Below the pieces are notes generated by a model. The model did not search any database and was not told the DNA's origin. It saw nothing but the letters and a program-made list of their open reading frames with translations. Of a stretch of 64,000 nucleotides of DNA, positions 45,331 through 56,799 are shown one piece after another. The position numbers and the translations under genes are program-made. The stretch's first letter is position 1. Each line of letters opens with the position of its first letter. This stretch comes from Gentiana macrophylla (lineage: Eukaryota > Streptophyta > Magnoliopsida > Gentianales > Gentianaceae). The stretch lies in the NCBI GenBank assembly GCA_026214975.1, contig CM047805.1, forward strand, positions 185,133,333 to 185,197,332, written 5' to 3'.

Positions 45331-48300
45331 CTCCCGTCGAAAATTCTGTCGGAAACGATGCACATCACCTTGCACTTTACCATGTGTACCGTCGGGGATC
45401 CGCTCCCTGTGATATGGATACATCAGAGGATCTGCCTCCATAACTTCTCTTTTGACCATGTTATCTAGTTTCATATCTGTTTCCTTTATTTTTATTCGGC
45501 GTATGAAAAATATCTCTGCGTACCTTTTAGCTAGATATGCTTTGTTAGTTTTGACTCGAACATCTTGAAACACCTTGTTTTCGGCTGACGTTTTGGCCGT
45601 CTGCTTGACGGGTGTTGCTTAAATAATTTTTTTTTACCTTATTAAAAAAAATCTCCTTCGCATTTTTGCAAATTTTACAAACACTATTGTCTACCCCGAG
45701 AAAAGCTACGGTGAGTGAGTGATTTTAGAGTGGTACCAAGTGTAGTGGTGTGATTAATTCTCACACACTATTTCACATATACACATATAGTAGATGTATA
45801 GGTGTGGTATGAATTAATCACAAATTCACAACCCTTCGGTGGTATCACTCTAAAATCACTCCCCGCCATAACGTTTATGTGTCTACCCCTCGCCGTGAAA
45901 GAGCTTTACCCCTATCCCGTGAAAGAGCTTCTCCCGTTGGCAAAGCATTGTTCATCATTTTTCCAAGCAAAATGGATGATTCCTGGCTATTTTATTTTAC
46001 AGTAGTAATAATAATGATGATTGATGATTATCTCTGATTGGTGGTAATAAAGAGTTTCTGCGTTGTAATTTTGTCGTTTGTTCTTTGAAATTAATGTTAA
46101 CAAATTTGAGTGGACGTAATTGTTATTGTAATAAGGAGAAATGAATTAGCGGATTAAATGGTGTGTGCTTTTGGGCAGGGAGTCTACTTAGCAGCGGAGG
46201 AAGCGCTCCGGCAAAGGATGCGACGGCAGAACAATGGATAGACATGGTCAATGGCTTTCAAAAGAGTGCATTATCTACACGTCTTGGGATACCTATAATT
46301 TATGGAATCGATGCAATTCATGGAAACAACAACGTTTACAAAGCTACAATATTTCCTCACAATATTGGTCTTGGTGTCACTAGGTAAATACATACACATC
46401 ATTGGCCCGCTTTTAAACATGGAACTGATGCTCGTTACTGTCTGTATTTCTAGTCACACGATGCATTTTTTTTACAGCTTCGAAAAATCTCCCTCATTGT
46501 TACAATGAGATTCTGTGTTATTGAACAGGGATCCTAAACTAGTCAAGAAGATTGGTGCTGCTACAGCTCTTGAAGTGAGAGCTACAGGAATACAGTATGC
46601 ATTTGCACCTTGTATCGCGGTAATCAAAGTTTATTCTCTAGTTAAAGTTAAATTTACTTCATCAACTGTTTTGCACCAAAAATTTCACATTTTTTTCTTG
46701 AACCTTATTCATGGTCAGGTCTGTAGAGATCCTAGATGGGGCCGTTGTTATGAAAGCTACAGTGAAGATCCGAAAATTGTGGAAGCAATGACCGAACTTA
46801 TTCCGGGTTTACAAGGAGATATTCCTGCTAATTCTTCAAAAGGGGTTCCTTATATTGGTGGACGGTAAGTTCTGTACATTGTCTTCTTTCTCATTGTACA
46901 ACAAGAAGCAGATGAAGTATTTGTAAAGGTGGTGTGTGTGTGCCCTTAGATTTTCTAGAACTAATATGATGCATAACACTCACCGTACAAAATGCCAGTT
47001 AGTTAAATCCCATAACTTGATTTTGAGGGGTATTTATACAGGGACATGCTTTTTCACTGAGTTGTAATCTCTAATATTAGGGTGATTGTTTTTTAGTTTT
47101 GATAATGACGGTATGTATTTGGTAATATATATACATATTATTTATTAAGTTATGACTAACCTTTCTTGTGAATTTGTGATTGACGCATCATTTGTCCACC
47201 AGACGAAAGGTTCTTGCGTGTGCCAAACACTACGTAGGTGATGGCGGGACGACTCGTGGGATCAATGAGAATAACACGTTGCTTAGCTATCATAACCTGC
47301 TCAGTATTCATATGCCTGCCTATTACTATTCGATTATCAAGGGCGTATCGACGGTGATGATCTCTTATTCTAGCTGGAATGGAGTGAAAATGCATGCTAA
47401 TAAGGGACTTATTACTGACTTTCTCAAAAACAGATTGAAATTTCGGGTAAATAATAACTCACTTTTCAACTCCATATGATATATAACAGTTGAAACTTTT
47501 ACTAGATCTTACACTGTTTTACGGTAGTGATTAATCTATGGATAATTACAGGGATTTGTTATATCAGACTACGCGGGCATTGATCAAATCTCATCCAATA
47601 GTACCTACTCAATTATTGCTGGGGTGAATGCTGGCATGAACTTGCTTTTGGTTATCAAATCTCATCCAATAGTACCTACTCAATTATTGCTGGGGTGAAT
47701 GCTGGCATAGACATGGTTAGTACTTGCTTTTGTTTTTTAACCAACTGTTAACAAAGGACCTAACCATCTCATCCCTACTTTTGTTGCAAGCTCGAATTTC
47801 AAACATGTCTTTTTTTAAGCATTACCTTGCTTATTCTTATACACTGTAATAAATTACAGATAATTCCTGGCAGCTTCAAAAATTTTATCGATAGCCTAAC
47901 CGTTTTAGTGGAAAACAAATTCGTTTCGATGAGCCGGATTGATGATGCTGTGAAGCGGATTTTGAGAGTGAAGTTCATGATGGGTTTATTTGAGCACCCA
48001 TTTGCTGATTATAGCATGAAGAAATACCTGGGTAGGAAGGTAAACAAACATTGAACTAAAAAAAATTCAATCTTTTTCATTTTACCATTTACTCAAAAAT
48101 TTCAAGATTTCCCTATGTTTCATCAACAGAAGCATAGAGAACTGGCGAGGGAAGCGGTAAGAAAATCCCTTGTGCTTCTCAAGAACGGCGAATCTGCAGA
48201 TCAGCCATTGTTACCCCTTCCTAAAAAGGCAAAACGCATACTAGTCGCGGGAACCCATGCTGATGATATTGGTAACCAGTGTGGTGGTTGGACTATTGAA

Positions 48301-48912
48301 TGGAGAGGTCTCAGTGGCAACATTACGATAGGTTGGATTAGACACACTATCATCTCGTTTATTTTTTCTCCCTGTCTTACACATTATATATATGTATCTT
48401 ATACTACCTATCTTTGTAAAATAGGTACCACAATCCTGTCAGCCATAAAAAATACAGTTGACCCAGAAACAGAAGTTGTATATTCAGAGAATCCCGATGT
48501 GGAATACGTGAAATCCCAAGAGTTTTCGTATGCAGTTGTCGCGGTGGGGGAACATCCGTATTCTGAAACATTTGGAGACAGCATGAACCTGACGATTCCT
48601 GATCCAGGACCTAGCATTATTACTAATGTATGTGGTTCAATAAAGTGTGTAGTGATTCTAATCACGGGGCGGCCAGTAGTAATCGAGCCGTATCTCGGGA
48701 ACATTGATGCCTTGGTAGCTGCTTGGCTGCCAGGAACAGAAGGGCAAGGGATTGGTGATGTCTTATTTGGTGATTATGGATTCACTGGCAAGCTTGCTAG
48801 GACGTGGTTCAAGACCGTTGATCAGTTGCCGATGAATGTTGGAGATCGACATTATGACCCGCTTTACCCATTCGGATATGGGCTTACCACAAACCCAATT
48901 CGTACCAACTAG
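41712..48912 (+). CDS. Glycoside hydrolase family 3 beta-glucosidase, copy 1 (exon 6 disrupted)
   Basis: Exons: 41712-41949, 46179-46383, 46529-46619, 46719-46864, 47203-47446, 47552-47715, 47860-48039, 48130-48331, 48425-48912. All have GT-AG borders and the same phases as copy 2. The product is a secreted GH3 beta-D-glucan/xyloglucan exo-glucosidase: signal peptide, [69 protein letters not shown], nucleophile Asp in [11 protein letters not shown], and general acid Glu in [11 protein letters not shown]. Such enzymes trim cell-wall glucans in the apoplast. Oddities: intron 1 is 4.2 kb and packed with transposons; exon 6 holds a 71-bp tandem duplication that shifts the frame to a TGA soon after. 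A GT at 47651, in phase with exon 7, could skip the damage. Without it the transcript would encode only the first ~345 residues. Probably a pseudogene or a copy rescued by splicing. Confidence 0.85.
42098..42250. mobile_element. Palindromic MITE in intron 1 of GH3 copy 1
   Basis: GAAATGATAAAGGCACAACC...TGACACAACAATGATCTACA is mirrored by TGTAGATCATTGTTATGTCA...GTTGTGGTTATATCGTTTC. 153 bp, almost one long hairpin. Same family as 6822-6992. Confidence 0.75.
43926..44183 (-). pseudogene. LINE RNase H C-terminal remnant
   Basis: On the minus strand, [20 protein letters not shown] matches the end of a plant LINE RNase H domain (compare LPTHLLARHGLS in the LINE at 38890-40185). It is open for 85 codons but is only the domain's last part. 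Confidence 0.55.
45145..45407. mobile_element. Mutator-like MITE enclosing a 68-bp AT microsatellite
   Basis: The ends are GGGGAGCGGATCCC and, inverted, GGGAGCGGATCCCC. The inverted similarity continues inward (GTTTCC...AATTTTCGACGG on both sides). TGTGATATG at 45136-45144 and again at 45408-45416 is a perfect 9-bp target duplication, the Mutator hallmark. The centre is (AT)34 at 45260-45327. It lies in intron 1 of GH3 copy 1, about 770 bp before exon 2. Confidence 0.85.
47583..47724 (+). repeat. 71-bp tandem duplication in exon 6 of GH3 copy 1
   Basis: ATCAAATCTCATCCAATAGT through GGGGTGAATGCTGGCAT is present at 47583 and again at 47654 without mismatch. After the shared part, the first copy reads GAACTTGCTTTTGG and the second AGACATGGTTAGTACTTGC. 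So the first copy appears to have lost about 13 bases that included the original splice donor. Confidence 0.95.
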
Positions 48913-49584
48913 TGAAGTGATACAACTATATATTTAGCACCTATTTACCTGCGTATTGGTGGAATCGCAGCTTACTCCTTCATAAAGTGTTTGATATTTT
49001 TATAAATCCGCGTAGTTTGATATTGCTATTGTTCTCTAAAATAACTGACACCCTAGTGTCACAAAAAGACAGGGATTCACCTGTCTGGTTAGGTCACAGT
49101 GGATCGAGGAGGCAAAGCTCCTTTGCAATAATATGCTGAAATGGTGTATGCCACAGACGAATGTATCGGTTGAGTCTATTCGAATAAGATTCCTTCAGCA
49201 CGCGTGCGCGCGCTCTCTCTCTCTCTATATATATATAGTTTTTGTCTCCTTGGCTTTTGGTGGTTTAGCACCCCTATACATATAATGGCTTTGCAGAACA
49301 TGGAAATTATTCTGTGATTGTTGTTTAAAAAGCAAGGATCAATTGTATCTTCAAGAGTATATTATGCTTTGTTCAAATGGTCACAATTTGAATCAAATAA
49401 CTTTACGGTATCTTGATAGAGATCTTCATATGTTTCCTAGTGTGACAATTTTGTAAGAAAAAACAAACAAATAAACAACATCTCCTGTCCGTGCTTTGAT
49501 TTGAAGTTCATTTATAAAATTGGATCCCGTTCATGATTTTACTACCGGGAGTATCTTACAACCTCACCTGGTCATATGTATGTT
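48913..49584. other. 3' flank of GH3 copy 1
   Basis: 3' UTR and spacer. A GCGCGCGCTCTCTCTCTC / TATATATATATAG compound microsatellite lies at about 49204-49238. No gene. Confidence 0.5.
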
Positions 49585-49749
49585 CAGGGGCGGATCTACG
49601 TGTATGATAGGGGGGTCCACGGATCCCGTTAAAAATAAAAATACTCTATATTTTACTATAGAAAAATATTTCGGACCCCGTGAAAAAAATTATTTAGTGT
49701 GTTAAATATTTACGGACCCCGCTGAAAAAATATTCTGGGTCCGCCACTA
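49585..49749. mobile_element. hAT-type MITE
   Basis: The ends are CAGGGGCGGATCTACG and, inverted, TAGTGGCGGACCCAGA. Perfect 8-bp duplications TGTATGTT flank it at 49577-49584 and 49750-49757. Internal TACGGACCCCG words are repeated. Same CAGGGGCGGA terminus as the element at 10610-10831. Confidence 0.9.
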
Positions 49750-49757
49750 TGTATGTT

Positions 49758-50524
49758 AGGATGGATCGAATACATCATAACAATCCATTTGATACAAATA
49801 TTATATTATGATGGTTGTATAAATATGATCATTTAACATGAGCATTTTCGCCAACTAATATGTTATCTGTCATTTTCTACCAACATTTGTTTTCATGCGT
49901 TCTGTTTTGATATTTGGGGTCTTTAATAACACCTCACTAAATCTGCATTTATCCTTAAGGACACCCCAGTTCATTTATATTTTAAAACCTTTTAGTGGCC
50001 TCTCAAATAGATTCGATGTGATACCTTTAAAAGCCCATTTAATATTTTCGTGTCATATTTTATGTTTAATTCGGATGCCTCTGATTTTAAATCTAACTTG
50101 GTCCACATGCACAATAAAACGTAATAATACTAGTGATCCCTATGTATTAAAAAGCAAAAATTCAAAATCACAATGATTACAACGACACAAGCTATTTTTA
50201 GACTTTTAATTATAAGGTGCATAGATTATAATCAATGATATATATAAATAAGATTTCGTTAATCGTTGTATTATCTGTTGGTAATATATAGTAAAAACAA
50301 GTGAAAAATAATATGCTAGAAAATACATGTATCGTAGACTTGTAGTGCTATTGCACTTGAAAAAAATCTTTTGTATTAATTAATTCTCACTGGCTTGCTT
50401 GCTTCCAATAGCATGGATTACATGACTTTATATATTAGACATGTTACATAATCCTGATAATACAAATTTTAGGTTGGTCATGGATCAAATCCTAGTTGGT
50501 GTATCATATCCAATGCGAATTATT
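49758..50524. other. AT-rich intergenic DNA
   Basis: No supported gene or transposon boundary is visible. Confidence 0.5.
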
Positions 50525-51840
50525 CATTTTAAAGTGAGCCCCCTCGTGGTGTGCCAATTGAACTCTTTACCTCCTCGAGGTTTCAAAATATACGGTTTGC
50601 CAAAAAACCTAACTTAACAATCCCGGTCAAAACATAAGAATATTCTGTCGGAATATTCTTATTTTTCATTATTCCCGATTTGGCAAAGATATTATTGCCA
50701 GGGCTACGTAAAATCATGTTAAATGACAAAAATGTCCATGGTCCCTCTTCTCTTTTGCTTCTTCTCTGAATCTCCGTCAACATTTTCCCATTACCGTGTT
50801 CAAATGGGTGGTTCTTGTGTGGTGTCTCCATACGGCGTGGAGACACACACCACACAGTTTCATTCTGTCTTTAAACTATGTGGTTCTAATCGTTTCACCC
50901 GTCACTCCACCTTAAAATCTCTTTCCACAAGTATTTCCCTGTTCAAAGGGGTAAATATAGGGATTTTCCCTCTCTTCCCCACACCCTTGGAAAAACTCCT
51001 TATACCATTAGCCGTTTAACTACCAGCCCAAAAGATTGGTCGATATCTTGCCAAGATCCGGGTGGAAATTAAAATTGAAGCAGGTTTCGGTTTAGCCGGA
51101 GACCAACCTTGTATCGGTGAAATCGGCTTCAAAAGAAGATGGGTATTCTGGTGGAGATGAATTCAAAGGGGTGATGAAATCGGTTGCAAAAGAAGTTGGG
51201 AATTTCGGTGCAGAATTTATTTTTATTTTGGTGAAGATGAATTCAAAGAGCACCTATCAAACTAATCCGGTCCTTTCTTGTGCAATGATTGTATCTTATC
51301 AATTTTCAAGCTTTGTTTCTTGGATGTACTAGCTCTATTGTTGAATTTAATGGACTGTAATTGGTAACATTAAAATGTAAAATTTTCATGGGCTGACTTT
51401 CATGGATGATATTGAAAATACATCGAATATTATCAAACGATGGGTGCTGGTCTTTTGTGGGGAGGGAGAATGTGGCTTTTGGAAGGAGACGTTGTGCGTG
51501 GTTGGACTTGGATGAAACTAGCGACACCATTGTGGTTAGATGGAAGTGGCGGGTTTTGGACATTGAACAAGCAGGGAAGAACTGTAACATGGACAATCTT
51601 TTGACGGATACGAGAAAAGAGTAAAAATGTCAATAAACCAAAAAAGTCTTCAAAATTGCTTTGGCAGGAATTTTTTTCCTCCGGTAATACCACTCATTCC
51701 GGTGGAATTTTTATGTTTCAACCGTATTTGTTAAGTTAGGTTTTTTGACAAGCCCAAGAGAGGTAAATCGTATATTTTGAAATCTCGAGGAGGTAAAGAG
51801 TTTAATTGACAAACCACGATGGGACAAAAGGTTTTTCCCT
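50525..51840. mobile_element. Long-TIR (MULE-like) element between the GH3 genes
   Basis: The left arm CTCGTGGTGTGCCAATTGAA, CTCTTTACCTCCTCGAG and TTTCAAAATATACGGTTT is mirrored on the right by AAATCGTATATTTTGAAATC, TCGAGGAGGTAAAGAG and TTAATTGACAAACCACGA. The arms extend over at least 110 bp, up to AAAAAACCTAACTTAACAA. The interior includes the hairpin repeat (50815-50960) and weakly coding-like stretches (51117-51330, 51400-51620) that I cannot identify. No precise target duplication was found. Confidence 0.6.
50815..50960. repeat. Dispersed hairpin repeat (copy 3)
   Basis: TGGTGTCTCCATACGGCGTG, GAGACACACACCACAC, TTCATTCTGTCTTTAAAC, TATGTGGTTC and CTTTCCACAAGTATTTCCCT. The stem GTGTCTCCA/TGGAGACAC around TACGGCG is perfect in this copy. 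Confidence 0.65.
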
Positions 51841-52172
51841 AAAAATCTACCAATGAATTTCCTTTAAAATGATAATATAGTGATCCAAAACTTGCATCTG
51901 AACCACCGTAAAATTTGTCGACCGATAGACGTTCATGCATTACATTAACTATTAACTATTGCTTATCACTTTTAATCCCACTACATTAACACAAGTATAT
52001 ATTTCATTCATATTTATAGAAGCTTATCTTGATCTTTATCAATGCATAATTAATTTATTGCAAATTAACTTCTAACATTATCACGGTCGTAACATTTGTC
52101 TTTCAAATTTACGGGAAAAGATCCCTCGACTGATGATACTTTTCACCAGATCTTGAACAGACTGTTCGAAGT
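51841..52172. other. Spacer upstream of GH3 copy 2
   Basis: AT-rich, no gene recognised. Confidence 0.5.
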
Positions 52173-52199
52173 GGTGTCGTTTCGGGTTGAAACGACACC
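52173..52199. other. Perfect 11-bp inverted repeat GGTGTCGTTTC/GAAACGACACC
   Basis: It is an exact stem around GGGTT, immediately followed by GTTTTGATT and a T-tract. It lies about 490 bp upstream of GH3 copy 2. ACGGTGTCGTTTT also occurs near 194, which suggests a transposon-end motif. Confidence 0.6.
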
Positions 52200-52685
52200 G
52201 TTTTGATTGTTTTTTTTTTTTTTTTCAGATCGGAACCAAATCGATCATTTCTGGCCGATATCATTATGCGTCGTTTTGATCTTGCGGCGGAAATTGCAGA
52301 TTACAGACCGTCGAGGGATCGAGGTCCCAAATTTACTGAAGACAAAGCCGCCAAATCTACCCATATTACCAGGCTGGCATCAAGACAAAGGAAAATATGA
52401 GTCCGACCAACAAATGTGTCCGTTGTCCGCCTCACTTATTCAGACAGTTGTCCTCCCGTGAAGATAATCCTCGGCCTGGCTTTCTCCTCCTGCTGTTATC
52501 TCCCTTACCTTACCAACCCCCCACATCTTCTGCATAACTACCTCTTCACGTACGTGATGACTAAGTCAGTTAGCTCCTAAATTTAATGCTGATGACTATC
52601 TCATCAAAAGAGTGCATGCGGGCCCTGTTAATTCATCTAAATGCTACTTCCTGAGAAAAGTTTAAGGTTTTGTAGAAGCTCAAAA

Positions 52686-55600
52686 ATGGCGAAAGATTCT
52701 TTCTTTGTCATTGGAATCATAGCAATTTGCCTATGGTCAGCAGGCATGGTTGAAGCAGAGTACATGGCATATAAAGATCCCAAACAACCCATGAACTCAA
52801 GAATTAAGGACCTAATGAGTAGGATGACATTGCAAGAAAAAATTGGTCAAATGGTCCAAATTGAACGCGCTGCTGCATCCGCTGATGTTATGAAGAATTA
52901 CTACATCGGTATGCATTTTCAATACCTTTATATACTACATTCTTTTCAGCTGGACCTTATTTCATACATAAGAAAGAGCGTCTTTTTTTAACATTAGCGG
53001 TCTCATTGGTTGTATCATAAAGTTTATGGGTTATAATTTCTCATTTGTTATCTGTAATCTGTACACAATTTGGTAATACTGTTCGGAGAAATGAATTAAA
53101 TGAGACAATGGTGTGGCATTTGGATTTTGGACAGGGAGTGTACTTAGCGGCGGAGGAAGTGTTCCGGCAAAGGAGGCGACGGCGGATCAGTGGATAGACA
53201 TGGTCAATGACTTTCAAAAGGGTTCATTATCTACACGTCTTGGAATACCTATGATTTATGGGATCGATGCCATTCATGGAAACAACAACGTTTACAAAGC
53301 TACAATCTTTCCTCACAATGTTGGCCTTGGTGTCACTAGGTATGATATTCAACTAAACATACAAATTGGAGTCCATATCCCTACAGTGACATGGAATTTG
53401 TCCCGGAGGTTTTTTCCGGTACAGAAGATATTATTTTCTCCAGGACCGTAGTAATTTTTGGGGTCCCAGAGTATCTTGAAATTCACAGACAATTATGTAA
53501 AACATTAGAACATGAGTAATATCTCAGGAGTAACATTGGAACATTGATTTTCTTAAAAGATTCTCTTGTCTTGCTGTATGATAGGGATAGTAAATTGGTA
53601 ATTTTAGGTATTGTGACAAGCAAATTTATGTCATTGAACAGGGATCCTAAACTAATCAAGAAGATTGGTGCTGCTACAGCTCTTGAAGTGAGGGCTACAG
53701 GAATACAGTATGCATTTGCGCCTTGTATTGCGGTAATCAAATGTCTTCTGTTGTTATATTACTTAAATTGTTTTTTCATCAAAAAACTTACATTTTTTTC
53801 TTGAAACTTATTCATGGTCAGGTCTGTAGAGATCCTAGATGGGGTCGTTGTTATGAAAGTTATAGTGAAGATCCCAAAATTGTGGAAGCAATGACCGAAA
53901 TCATTCCAGGTTTACAAGGAGATATTCCTGCGAATTCTTCAAAAGGTGTTCCTTTTGTTGGTGGACAGTAAGTTCTGTAAAGTGTTTTCTTTCATTGTCT
54001 CTCTACAATATGAAGCAGATGAAATGTTTGCATAGGTGCCCCTTGTTTTTCTAACACCAACACGATGCATAACACTCACTGTACAACAAAATGTCTGTAT
54101 CTTTCTTTCCATGACTTGGTTTTGAGAGGTATTTATTTTTACAGGGCTTAACTTTTTCATCATGTTCTAATCTCTAATATCAGGGTGGTTGCTTTTCATT
54201 CATCATGTCGGTATCTAGTTGTTATCATCAAAGTTTTATTTTGATTCATTTGTAATTTTACCCTTAGAGATAGAACTTTATAAACACCCCAATTTAAGTG
54301 CTCTATTCTTTTTCGGTTCCATGCTAGTCAACAGCTGTTTCTTTATCTAAGTGATATATCTTCTTGTTATAATAATTATGATAGAGACATTCATGTGGAA
54401 AAAGTTTTCTTGTAAACCACATGGTGTGCTGTATAAGTTTGCCCATTAATCATGTGAAAAAAGGTGTATTATCTTGGAATTTAGCTACTTGGAATGCTCT
54501 GCTCTGGACCATATAGATTCCATTTGGATAAAACCTGCTACTTCACACTAAAGACAGGTTTTAATTCATTAATTTATTAGGATATACATATAATTGTAAA
54601 GTTATGACTAATATTGCGACAATAGAAGATCCAAGGATATGATCTACCAGCTATTTTATGATTCATTTGTCCATCTTTCTTGTCTGTTGTGTAACCTTTC
54701 TTGTGAATTTGTGATTGATATTGCATCATTTGTCCACCAGACAAAAGGTTGTTGCGTGTGCCAAACACTACGTAGGTGATGGCGGGACGACTCGTGGAAT
54801 CAACGGGAATAACACATTGCTTAGCTTTCATAACCTGCTCAGAATTCATATGCCTGCCTATTACTATTCAATTATCAAGGGCGTATCGACAGTCATGATC
54901 TCTTATTCTAGCTGGAATGGAGTGAAAATGCATGCTAATAAAAAACTTATTACTGACTTTCTCAAGAACAGATTGAAATTTCGGGTAAATTAATTTACAT
55001 TTCAACTCCATATGATATATATGATGCATTACTATATATCTTACACTGTATGGTAGTGATAAAGCTTTGGATGATTACAGGGATTTGTTACATCAGACTA
55101 CGCAGGCATTGATCAAATCACAACTCCAATTCATGCTAATTTTACCTACTCTATTATTGCTGGGGTGAATGCTGGCATAGACATGGTTAGTACTCGTTTA
55201 CTATCTCTTTCACAAATTGTGCAGCCCCGTGAAAAATAGCATCACGTCTATGTGGGGTCCCGGAAAGTGCTAGGGGATTTAGGCTAATGTGTATACTGTA
55301 CTATATTACAGATCATGATTCCTAGCAACTACACAGAATTTATCGATGGCCTAACTGTTTTGGTGGAAAACAAATTCGTTTCCATGAGCCGGATAGATGA
55401 TGCAGTGAGGCGGATTTTAAGAGTGAAGTTCATGATGGGTTTATTTGAGCACCCATTGGCTGATCATAGCATGAAGACATACTTGGGTAGGAAGGTATAT
55501 ATTGAACTAAAAAAGATTCAAAAAAATCTTTTTCAAAATACGATTTACTCCGAATCACAAGATCCCTTTGTTTCGTCAACAGGAGCATAGAGAACTGGCT

Positions 55601-56362
55601 AGGGAAGCAGTAAGGAAATCCCTTGTGCTTCTCAAGAACGGAAAATCTGCAGATCAGCCATTGTTGCCCCTTCGCAAAAGGGCAAAACGCGTACTAGTTG
55701 CAGGAACCCATGCTGATAATATCGGTTACCAATGTGGTGGTTGGACTATTGAATGGCAAGGTCTTGGAGGCAACATTACAATAGGTTGGATACACACACT
55801 ACTACTTAATGATGAATTTTTCTCCCTGTCTTACACATTATATGAATCTTGTACTACCTCTTTTTGTAAAATAGGTACCACAATACTATCAGCCATAAAG
55901 AATACAGTCGACCCAGAAACAGAAGTTGTATATTCAGAAAATCCTGATGTGGAATACGTGAAATCCCAAGAGTTTTCGTATGCAGTTGTTGCGGTGGGGG
56001 AACATCCGTATTCTGAAACATTTGGAGACAGCTTGAACCTGACGATTCCTGATCCGGGACCTAGCATTATTACTAATGTATGTGGTTCAGTAAAGTGTGT
56101 AGTGATTCTAATCACGGGGCGGCCAGTAGTAATCGAGCCGTATCTCGGGAACATTGATGCCTTGGTAGCTGCTTGGCTGCCAGGAACAGAAGGGCAAGGG
56201 ATTGGTGATGTCTTATTTGGTGATTATGGATTCACCGGCAAGCTAGCTAGGACATGGTTCAAGACCGTTGATCAGTTGCCGATGAATGTTGGAGATCCGC
56301 ATTATGACCCGCTTTACCCATTCGGATATGGGCTCACCACAAAACCAGTTCATGCTAACTAG
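52686..56362 (+). CDS. Glycoside hydrolase family 3 beta-glucosidase, copy 2 (intact)
   Basis: Exons: 52686-52908, 53135-53339, 53642-53732, 53822-53967, 54741-54984, 55081-55185, 55312-55494, 55583-55784, 55875-56362. They sum to 629 codons including the stop, and all junctions keep phase. Product: secreted beta-glucosidase/exo-glucanase of the plant BGLC/ExoI (BoGH3B-like) type. It has a signal peptide (~1-26, [19 protein letters not shown]), a GH3 N-terminal barrel with [14 protein letters not shown] and [13 protein letters not shown], nucleophile ~Asp309 ([11 protein letters not shown]), and the C-terminal domain from about residue 390 with [23 protein letters not shown] and acid/base ~Glu514 ([11 protein letters not shown]). 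It ends [14 protein letters not shown]. Asn-Leu-Thr and Asn-Ile-Thr sequons are present. It is nearly identical in most exons to copy 1, so the duplication is fairly recent. Substrate (xyloglucan oligomers versus 1,3/1,4-glucans) cannot be decided from sequence. Confidence 0.95.
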
Positions 56363-56508
56363 TAAAGTGATACAACTCACCACTAACTAGCATTTTCATG
56401 CGTATTGATGGAATCGCAACATACTCCTCCATAGCGTGTTAGATATTCTTGTAAATTTGCATGATTTACTATTGTTCTGCAATAAGTTATACCCAGAAAA
56501 ATGTTATG

Positions 56509-56547
<39 letters not shown>
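56509..56547. repeat. 39-base A homopolymer
   Basis: An uninterrupted A run about 150 bp after the GH3 copy 2 stop codon. No LINE or SINE body precedes it, so its origin is unclear. Its length makes it prone to assembly error. Confidence 0.9.
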
Positions 56548-56548
<1 letters not shown>

Positions 56549-56799
56549 AGGGATCGGTCGGTTGCGGTACAGTAATATGTGTTGGAAACAATGCATCTAT
56601 TTGAATTATGTTCATGAACAAAATGGCATATGTTCAAAAGTCGGTTATTTCCGACAAAAATAATTTCCTCTGTAACGGAAATTTTGAAGAGATGCTTATC
56701 TTCCAAACAACTTTTCTCTACCTATATAATCCCAAGACATGGAATGAAAACATACTGAATTTTCTGCATTAAAATTCTGAATACTTTTCTTACATTTTG

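Larger units (their letters stand above)
42251..46178. other. Rest of intron 1, GH3 copy 1
   Basis: AT-rich intron of transposon debris. Besides the elements listed separately it holds an interrupted A-tract at 43808-43846. Around 43270-43350 there is a CCCTTATTCAAATTAAG...CTTAAATAAGGG inverted pair. No host exon is seen within it. Confidence 0.5.

Noticed and set aside
45168..45468. Open frames encoding long Ile-Tyr repeats
   Set aside because: They are translations of the (AT)n microsatellite inside a MITE.
48408..48704. Antisense open frame in GH3 exon 9 (also 55831-56154)
   Set aside because: Mirror of a strongly coding exon; present in both paralogues for that reason.
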